Assembly (NCBI GenBank): GCA_031289165.1
Contig: JAITPZ010000095.1
Span: 1 to 11,602, forward strand
Source of the DNA: Synergistaceae bacterium
GTDB taxonomy: Bacteria > Synergistota > Synergistia > Synergistales > Aminobacteriaceae
Direction of reading: 5' to 3'
Length of the DNA: 11,602 nt
Shown: piece by piece, positions 6,365 to 11,602 of the stretch
Position numbering within the stretch: position 1 is the stretch's first letter
Layout of the letters: each line of letters opens with the position of its first letter
Translations under genes and position numbers: made by a program
The notes under the pieces: model-generated
What the model was told of the DNA's origin: nothing
Seen by the model: the letters and a program-made list of their open reading frames with translations, nothing else
Databases searched by the model: none

Positions 6365-7207
6365 ATGCCGTTGATAGATTTGAACAGCACGCTGGGAGAA
6401 AGTTTCGGTCCCTGGAAAATTGGAATGGATGACGCGATGCTGCGTATTGTGAGTTCCGCGTCCATAGCCTGCGGTTTTCACGCGGGCGACCCTCTCATCA
6501 TGCAGACGACGACCGGTGCGGCGCGGCGGGCCGATGTGGGAATCGGCGCACAACCGGGGTATCCCGACCTTCAGGGCTTCGGCCGACGTAACATGAACAT
6601 GACGCCTTATGAAATTTACGCCTACACGCTTTACCAGATCGGGGCGCTGCAGGCGATATGCCGGGCGAACAACGTCAAACTCGAGTACGTGAAGCCGCAG
6701 GGCGCGCTTTACGAAAGGGGCTCGTCCGACCTTCCCGTGGCCAAGTCCATCGCCTGCGCCGTTCGGGACGCAAGCAAAAACCTGATCCTTGTGGGACAGG
6801 CGACCTCCTGCTTCGAGAGCGCGGCGGCGGAGGTCGGAATTTCCTTTGCCGCCGAGATTTACGCGGATCGGGGATATCACGAAGATGGAACTCTGGTGCC
6901 CCGGGGCGAGCGCGGCGACGTCATTGCCGATCCCAGGGCGGCTACGGACAGAATTCTGAGGCTTCTGGGAGAGGGGCTTCTCGAGACGATCGCGGGAACG
7001 ACGATTCCGATGAAGGTACACACCCTCGGGATTCACGGAGATTACCCCAACGCGCCCCAGTTCGCCTTCGCCATCAAGGAGGCGCTCGAGGAAAACGGCT
7101 GCACGGTGGCGCGCATGCGCGAAGTGCTGGAGCCCGGGGCGGGAGAGGGAGAGGCGCTTTCCGTCGAGGAGGGGCAGGAGTTCGTCGAAAACCTCGCTCC
7201 CCTGTAG
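6365..7207 (+). CDS. LamB/YcsF family protein (PxpA-like, 5-oxoprolinase subunit A homologue) with altered key residues
   Basis: Classical members are subunit A of the PxpABC 5-oxoprolinase, which opens 5-oxoproline to glutamate with ATP. The 280-residue length and the order of motifs fit: IDLNSTLGESFG at the start, ANIACGFHAGDP-like SASIACGFHAGDP (His39 kept), GIGAQPGYPDLQGFGRRNM, EYVKPQGALYE and IHGDYPNAPQFA near the end. Three highly conserved positions are changed. The Asp of DLNCD is Thr9, the His of GAHPSYPD is Gln63, and the His of KPHGALYN is Gln112. No pxpB or pxpC homologue is present in the window. The protein is therefore placed in the family with confidence, but its activity is open; it may be a paralogue with another substrate or a non-catalytic role. 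The start is supported by an AAGAAGGG ribosome site. It is convergent with the glycosyltransferase block. Confidence 0.88.
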   Translation: MPLIDLNSTLGESFGPWKIGMDDAMLRIVSSASIACGFHAGDPLIMQTTTGAARRADVGIGAQPGYPDLQGFGRRNMNMTPYEIYAYTLYQIGALQAICRANNVKLEYVKPQGALYERGSSDLPVAKSIACAVRDASKNLILVGQATSCFESAAAEVGISFAAEIYADRGYHEDGTLVPRGERGDVIADPRAATDRILRLLGEGLLETIAGTTIPMKVHTLGIHGDYPNAPQFAFAIKEALEENGCTVARMREVLEPGAGEGEALSVEEGQEFVENLAPL

Positions 7208-7277
7208 AGCGCGGAGGTTCGAAAACGCGACGCGCGGGCCGGGGAGTAAGTAGCCGCCGCCGAGACGATTCAGGTGA

Positions 7278-8288
7278 TTATTTTTCCTCTTCCTGCGCGG
7301 TCAGCTCTCGAAACGCCGTCAGAGCTCTCTCGGGCGAGATGTCAGCCAGACAGTCCAGCGGGCAGTCGTAGTCGCGGCAGCCCGCTTTTGGGCAGGTCAC
7401 TCGCGCCTCCCGGAACCAGGGCATACGGAAGCCCATCCCGCAAGCGTCCGTGACGCCGAAAAACCCGAGGGTTGGAGTTCCCCCCAGAGCGGCGAGGTGC
7501 AGGGGACCCGTGTCGTTGCCCGCGGCGGCCGTGCATGCCTGTGCCGTCGCCGCCATCAGGGGAAAGGGCGTCTGCCCCACCAGGTTCAGCACCGCCTGGT
7601 CCGGGACGCGGGCCTTTAAAGCGTCCTCGATCTCCCGCGCCGTTCGCGCCTCCTTTTCCCCATGTCCGTTCAGTACGATTCCCCATCCCTCGTTCGCCAG
7701 GGGCGACAGAAATTCGATCCAGTGCCGGACCGGCCAGAACTTCTGGGGCTTGCTGGCCCCGATGACGGCGAAAAGTTTTTTATCGGGCAGGCCCGACAGC
7801 ATCGCCTCCGCCTTTTCCCGGTGCTCCGGCGTCGTGAAGATCGCTTTGTCGTCCCGCCTCCTGAAATCTACTCCCAGAGAGTCCAGGGATTCCCAGTGAG
7901 TGGCCTCGTAACAGAACTGCATTCCGCTGTTGTAGCCGAATCGCCGGGGAATGCGGCTGAAGTGCGCGATGCAGGCGGCGGCGCCTCCCCGGTGCAGGCT
8001 GAAAAGCCATTTGAAGTTCGCCCCGCGAATCTTTTGAACGATTTTGAAAAAATCCCACGGACGCTTTTTGATGTCCCAGAACATCAGGTCATCTATATAA
8101 GGCTGAACTTTCAGGATATTTTCGTAGTCCGGTTTGGTCAGAAACGTCAGGCGAACGTCCGGGTATTTCATTTTGAAACGATGCGCCCCCGCCGCGGCCT
8201 GCAGGACGTCGCCAAAGGCGCTGAACCGTATCCACAGGATCTTTTCCCCGGGCTGGGGCCGGTATCCCTGCATTTTCTTCTTCCGCAC
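7278..8288 (-). CDS. Glycosyltransferase family 9, ADP-heptose:LPS heptosyltransferase-like
   Basis: GT9 enzymes transfer heptose from ADP-heptose to the inner core of lipopolysaccharide at the cytoplasmic face of the inner membrane. The 336-residue protein has the two-domain layout of the family. The N-terminal acceptor-side motif is ILWIRFSAFGDVLQAA (Gly26-Asp27). The linker region has KPQKFWPVRHW. The nucleotide-sugar motif is GNDTGPLHLAALGGTP (from residue 257) followed by LGFFG. A Cys-rich segment (Cys299, 304, 309, 313) just before DISPERAL is also seen in many family members. Which heptose position it adds cannot be told, so no waa symbol is given. The start is a GTG (8286-8288) with GGGAGG 9 bp upstream; an ATG five codons on lacks such a site. 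It lies 18 bp after the GT4 gene and is the last gene of the glycosyltransferase run. Confidence 0.9.
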   Translation of the reverse strand: MRKKKMQGYRPQPGEKILWIRFSAFGDVLQAAAGAHRFKMKYPDVRLTFLTKPDYENILKVQPYIDDLMFWDIKKRPWDFFKIVQKIRGANFKWLFSLHRGGAAACIAHFSRIPRRFGYNSGMQFCYEATHWESLDSLGVDFRRRDDKAIFTTPEHREKAEAMLSGLPDKKLFAVIGASKPQKFWPVRHWIEFLSPLANEGWGIVLNGHGEKEARTAREIEDALKARVPDQAVLNLVGQTPFPLMAATAQACTAAAGNDTGPLHLAALGGTPTLGFFGVTDACGMGFRMPWFREARVTCPKAGCRDYDCPLDCLADISPERALTAFRELTAQEEEK

Positions 8289-8306
8289 GGCGATTCGCCT
8301 CCCTGT

Positions 8307-9428
8307 TTATACTGTCAGACCTGTATTTTTTGCGCAGTCGGCGCTCTTTTTCGAGTTCAGCTCTCCGAACAGTCGTTCGTATTCCTCCACGGCGCGCCGT
8401 TCGGAAAAAAACGCCGCGCGCTTTTTCAGCTCTTCGGCGGGCAGCGGGTGTTGCAGAGCTTCCTCCATCGCCCGCGCGACGTCGGCCTCGTCGTCCGTTT
8501 TCGCCAGATATCCGTACCTGCCGTTTTCCAGGATCTCGGCGGGGCCGCTTCTGCAGTCGGTGGAGACGACGGTGCAGCCGCAGGCCAGCGCCTCGGCCAC
8601 GACGTTGCCGAACCCCTCGAAGCGGGATGTCAGGACGAAAAGAGCCGCGCGTTTCATGTAGGAACAGGGGTTTGGGACGTATCCCGGCAGCGCCGCGCGG
8701 TCCGTGAGGTTCTTCTCCCGGATGAGTCCCTCCAGCATGGCCCGTTCTCTGCCTTCCCCCAGGATCAGAAGCCTTGGCTCCGGGCGCCGCGGAGCCAGTG
8801 AGGCGAACGCCCGGATCAGCATCGCGAAGTTCTTCTGATAACCCAGGCGTCCCACGCCAAGGACGACCGGCGGGCTGCCCTCCCCGAACCACGGATGATC
8901 GAGAGGCGCTTCCATTCGGGCGAGCAGGTCGTCCGTCAGCACAGGGTTGTAGATGACGCGAATTTTTTCGGGCTCGACGAGCCCCAGGGCCTTCATCTCC
9001 TCCGCGACGCCCCGTGAAATGCAGACGCACGCCGAGGCCAGCGGGTAGAGCAGGCGGCAGCGCAAAAAGCGCAGTCGCGTCTGAAGGGGGCCTCGGTCCA
9101 GGGTGAACATGTTGCGCTGCGACAATATGACGTGAAAGTCGGAACGCAGAAGCCGCTTGGCCAGAAGCGCCCTCATGGAGGTGTAGACGGGCAGGAGAAA
9201 GTCGATCCGGGACGAGCGAAGCCGTCTCAGGAGCCCGAGGAACGAGCCCTTCAGGTCCACGACTTCGACCTTCGGATAAACTTCCGCCAGCAGGGGGCCC
9301 CTGCGTTTGAACACAAACAGGGCGACGTCCAGCCCGTCCCGCGCCAGTCCGTTAGCGAGCCGCAACGCCGAGTGTTCCGCGCCCCCTTCGCCGAGGTCGC
9401 GAAGCAGAAAAGCCGCCTTATACCCCAT
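8307..9428 (-). CDS. Glycosyltransferase family 4 (GT-B fold, retaining)
   Basis: This is a 373-residue GT-B enzyme that adds a sugar from a nucleotide donor, presumably to the lipopolysaccharide or another surface glycan given its neighbours. The N-terminal acceptor domain starts with the family's glycine-rich loop LRDLGEGGAEHSALRLANGL. The C-terminal donor domain shows GVGRLGYQKNF (Arg194 and Lys199 in the phosphate-binding positions), LILGEGRERAMLEGLI, and the E-x7-E signature EGFGNVVAEA (Glu271, Glu279), followed by STDCRSGPAEIL. The overall pattern resembles GalNAc- and glucosyl-transferases of the PglH/WaaG type, but the sugar cannot be assigned. The ATG at 9428 has AAGGA about 7 bp upstream. 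Spacing is 10 bp from the GT8 gene before it and 18 bp to the GT9 gene after it, so these three form an operon. Confidence 0.92.
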   Translation of the reverse strand: MGYKAAFLLRDLGEGGAEHSALRLANGLARDGLDVALFVFKRRGPLLAEVYPKVEVVDLKGSFLGLLRRLRSSRIDFLLPVYTSMRALLAKRLLRSDFHVILSQRNMFTLDRGPLQTRLRFLRCRLLYPLASACVCISRGVAEEMKALGLVEPEKIRVIYNPVLTDDLLARMEAPLDHPWFGEGSPPVVLGVGRLGYQKNFAMLIRAFASLAPRRPEPRLLILGEGRERAMLEGLIREKNLTDRAALPGYVPNPCSYMKRAALFVLTSRFEGFGNVVAEALACGCTVVSTDCRSGPAEILENGRYGYLAKTDDEADVARAMEEALQHPLPAEELKKRAAFFSERRAVEEYERLFGELNSKKSADCAKNTGLTV

Positions 9429-9438
9429 ACCCCTGTCC

Positions 9439-10479
9439 TTACCGACAGCCCTGCCAAATATGGCTCAGAACCTCGTGATAAAAAAATTTCAGTAAAAACC
9501 ACAGAGTGACCACGGGGTTGCTTAAAAGAACGTCTTTTCGCAGGCGGGAAAATATTTTTTTGTAACATTGAAACGTGTGCCGATGCGTAAACGGAGAGTC
9601 TTTGGCCACGTCCAGCATGAGATCTACAACTTCATCCGGCGTCAGGCGTCCCCAGGGTGTTTTGAGGCAGGTTTTCCAGTAAAGACGTTCCAGGGCCGTA
9701 TCCCTGAATCCGTTCCAGGGTTTGGGAGTACCTGTGGCGTGCAGTATCGAATTGGAGATGTCGCCGTTGTGTACATGACAATTATTGAACCTGCTTTCTA
9801 TGATTTTTATGTCTCCGCGGAAACACGAGTTGATCAGGTCCTGATCCGGCAGTTCGGAACAGTGTCGATAGCGTTTGAACCACCGATCGCTTTGCTGAAC
9901 CAGATTGAATTTCTCTCTGATTCGGGAGAGGTTCATAAACAGTACCCCGGAGTTGATGTATTTCGTTATGTCGCACCCCACGAGCTTCAGGCGGATGGGC
10001 TTGGGGGAAAAGTGCCCGAAAGGATCCTCTGCGGGACGATTCGGCACCCCCGCAAGAGAGTGCCCCTCGAGGGGTACCTCCCAGAGTTCCCGGATGTCCA
10101 TGTTGACTACGATGTCGCAGTCCAGATAAATGACTTTCTCCAGCGTCAGGACGTCCGGTATCAGCAGGCGAAACAGCGACCCTGCCGAAAAGCGGTCTCG
10201 AGCCAGTTCGATGGACTCCCTGCTCATGCGCTCCATGTGGGAGGACACGTCGTGGAACGCCACTCGCTGACCGTGGGGTTCCGCAGTCTCGTTCAGGAGT
10301 ACGCGATTGTGTTCTGTCAGGGTTTTATCATGCAGAATATGGATGCAGACCGGGCTTTTCGTATGTTCGAAAATGGAGGCCATGACGACCCCCGCGTGTC
10401 TGGAGTAGGTCCCCTTCGGGTCGTAGACGGCCAGAACGATGTGAATGACATCGCTGGCGAGCTCGTTCTCTTCGGACAT
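9439..10479 (-). CDS. Glycosyltransferase family 8 (LPS galactosyl/glucosyltransferase type)
   Basis: GT8 enzymes are retaining, metal-dependent GT-A transferases; bacterial ones of this type add glucose or galactose to the lipopolysaccharide outer core. The protein opens with IHIVLAVYDPKGTYSRHAGV (donor-binding start), then SLFRLLIPDVL. The DxD metal site is in VIYLDCDIVVN (Asp120, Asp122). INSGVLFMNL, PDQDLIN and a C-terminal ILHATGTPKPWN (His247) complete the family pattern. The chosen start (ATG 10477-10479, 346 residues) has GAAGGGA 9 bp upstream. An ATG three codons earlier overlaps that site, and one at 10560 would lie too close to the proposed promoter's start site and lacks a ribosome site. 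An extended -10 promoter lies about 90 bp upstream. The base composition is less GC-rich than the msrA-folD side of the window. Confidence 0.92.
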   Translation of the reverse strand: MSEENELASDVIHIVLAVYDPKGTYSRHAGVVMASIFEHTKSPVCIHILHDKTLTEHNRVLLNETAEPHGQRVAFHDVSSHMERMSRESIELARDRFSAGSLFRLLIPDVLTLEKVIYLDCDIVVNMDIRELWEVPLEGHSLAGVPNRPAEDPFGHFSPKPIRLKLVGCDITKYINSGVLFMNLSRIREKFNLVQQSDRWFKRYRHCSELPDQDLINSCFRGDIKIIESRFNNCHVHNGDISNSILHATGTPKPWNGFRDTALERLYWKTCLKTPWGRLTPDEVVDLMLDVAKDSPFTHRHTFQCYKKIFSRLRKDVLLSNPVVTLWFLLKFFYHEVLSHIWQGCR

Positions 10480-10568
10480 GGCGCACATTCCCTTCGAAAA
10501 AATACAGAACCTGCACGGGACTATTTTGCCCAACTCACGCGGACACGACGTTCCCCGCACAGGACGAT

Positions 10569-10577
10569 ATTATACCA
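10569..10577 (-). promoter_or_regulatory. Extended -10 promoter for the GT8-GT4-GT9 operon
   Basis: The minus strand has TGGTATAAT, a perfect TATAAT with the TG extension. No good -35 is seen at the usual distance. It lies in the 149-bp gap between the GT90 stop and the GT8 start, so GT8, GT4 and GT9 could be transcribed separately from GT90. Confidence 0.5.
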
Positions 10578-10587
10578 ACATCCTGTC

Positions 10588-10610
10588 AGGCCGGCGCCAA
10601 TTCCCGGCCT
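10588..10610 (-). terminator. Hairpin behind the GT90 gene, possible terminator
   Basis: A perfect 7-bp inverted repeat (AGGCCGG 10588-10594 with CCGGCCT 10604-10610, loop 9) begins 18 bp after the GT90 stop codon. On the minus strand no U-run follows it, so it is at best a weak or Rho-assisted terminator, or an mRNA-stabilising hairpin. It lies just upstream of the GT8 promoter. Confidence 0.3.
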
Positions 10611-10628
10611 CGAGGCTTTGCTTTTACC

Positions 10629-11602
10629 TCAGAATACGAAATTGACGACGCCGCCGCTGAACGGCGCTTCGGCTGTTTTCAGGCAGGCGGCGAAATATTT
10701 TTGGAGCGTCAAAAGGGAAACCAGATCTTCGCACTTTCTGTCCTGAAAGCGCTTTACGTACCGATGCGCGTTTTCGATGATTTCCAGGGCCTTATCCGTA
10801 TTTTGGAGATAGTAGTTCAACTTCCGTTCCAGGTCGGAATAATCCTTTTTGATCGCGATATAGTGGACGTCGGGAATAAGCGTGCCCTCCATGAACCATG
10901 TTTCATAAACGGGTTCGGGCATTACGGCGATGGAATTGGAGGACATCACCCATTTCAGGTTCGACGCGACGTCGTTGCCCTCGAGGCAGAGGATGAATTT
11001 GAAATCGAGATGGTCAGCGATGGTCATGAAATCCGTATGCCATTGCGGATATACGACGCGGGTTCCCGTGGCGCCCAGATCGCACAGGGGGTGGCCAAAA
11101 TACATCTCCCAGAATTCCGCGCGTCGAATCTGCGCTTTGGTAATGCGATTTCTGCCCACCAGCCTGTTTTGTTTGTCCTGAAAACTCTTTTTGTCGCTGG
11201 CGAACATAAAGTGCCGCACTTTATTCAGTTTCAGAAGAATGGAATTTTGATTGTCGCCGTCTATCGGCCTGCTCTTGACGATCGACGGGAAAGCGGGGAT
11301 GTCCGTGACGTCGCCGTACCTGTACGCCAGCCAGTTGTCCAGGGGAAAATAACGTATATATTCCCAGGTATCGAAAAAGTATGCGTGGCTGTGTTTCAGG
11401 CTTATACCCAGCCTTTTCAGTCCCCGCAGGTTGAAATCCCTCAGCTGAATCATGCTCTCAGTGACGTGAAAGTCATGTTCCAGCTTATTGTAGTAGTTGA
11501 CGCGATTCATGATGTAATCCCGGTCGTATTCCTCCAGCGCGGACAGCTTACGAGACAGATTTGCGCGGAATAAAATGCTGGGAATCATGTACTGACAAAG
11601 GT
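10629..11602 (-). CDS. Glycosyltransferase family 90 (LpsA/CAP10-like), 5' end outside the window
   Basis: GT90 proteins include bacterial LpsA-type lipopolysaccharide transferases and eukaryotic CAP10/POGLUT enzymes. The recognisable pieces are YIMNRVNYYNKLE near the N-terminus, HSHAYFFDTWEYIRYFP, the PAFPSIVKSRPI and LLKLNKVRHF segments, and the strongly diagnostic C-terminal block CLEGNDVASNLKWVMSSNS followed by VMPEPVYETWFMEG. The end at 10629 is a TGA. The first in-frame ATG (11586-11588) has no ribosome site, and the frame stays open to the window edge with residues (LCQY) that look like part of the family's N-terminal segment. So perhaps 10-20 residues are missing. The protein is clearly less GC-rich than the left half of the window, as is common in lipopolysaccharide loci. 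It is upstream of, and in the same direction as, GT8-GT4-GT9. Confidence 0.85.
   Translation of the reverse strand, partial: LCQYMIPSILFRANLSRKLSALEEYDRDYIMNRVNYYNKLEHDFHVTESMIQLRDFNLRGLKRLGISLKHSHAYFFDTWEYIRYFPLDNWLAYRYGDVTDIPAFPSIVKSRPIDGDNQNSILLKLNKVRHFMFASDKKSFQDKQNRLVGRNRITKAQIRRAEFWEMYFGHPLCDLGATGTRVVYPQWHTDFMTIADHLDFKFILCLEGNDVASNLKWVMSSNSIAVMPEPVYETWFMEGTLIPDVHYIAIKKDYSDLERKLNYYLQNTDKALEIIENAHRYVKRFQDRKCEDLVSLLTLQKYFAACLKTAEAPFSGGVVNFVF

Noticed and set aside
9568..10746. Plus-strand frame of 392 codons opposite the GT8 gene
   Set aside because: Antisense of a GT8 gene that has an intact DxD motif and ribosome site; the translation shows no family motif.

Overview
The window looks like chromosomal DNA of a GC-rich, diderm (LPS-bearing), probably anaerobic bacterium. 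The clues are a run of lipopolysaccharide-type glycosyltransferases (GT9, GT4, GT8, GT90), a formate/nitrite channel overlapping folD, a Na+/solute symporter and a stand-alone LamB/YcsF protein. A member of the Synergistota would fit this mix, but that is an inference; there is no rRNA or phylogenetic marker here. No rRNA, tRNA, CRISPR array or intact mobile element was found.

Layout. Positions 1-411 hold two decayed pieces of Rpn-type PD-(D/E)XK nuclease/transposase genes in opposite orientation. A compact plus-strand operon follows: msrA (450-1037), an FNT channel (1077-1922) and a folD variant (1919-2785) overlapping the channel by 4 bp. Its last member survives only as a 5' stub of an AlbA_2/Schlafen-type gene (from 2785), cut off where a minus-strand sodium:solute symporter (2892-4430) ends. 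A 355-bp divergent intergenic region with candidate promoters on both strands separates the symporter from a 475-codon gene of unknown function (4786-6213). A LamB/YcsF (PxpA-like) gene lies at 6365-7207. From 7278 to the right edge everything is on the minus strand. Read in the direction of transcription it is a GT90 transferase (cut by the window edge), then GT8, GT4 and GT9 (heptosyltransferase-like) transferases, very likely a lipopolysaccharide core or oligosaccharide locus.

How it fits together. The left operon joins methionine-sulfoxide repair, movement of formate or a similar small anion, and folate one-carbon chemistry. The right block builds surface glycans. The most notable observations are at residue level. 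This FolD has lost the Lys of the YxxxK motif and the Gln that normally precedes the LPLP motif. The LamB/YcsF protein has replaced three strongly conserved polar residues (D to T, H to Q, H to Q) while keeping the rest of the fold signature. I did not find convincing evidence of a wholly new multi-gene system.
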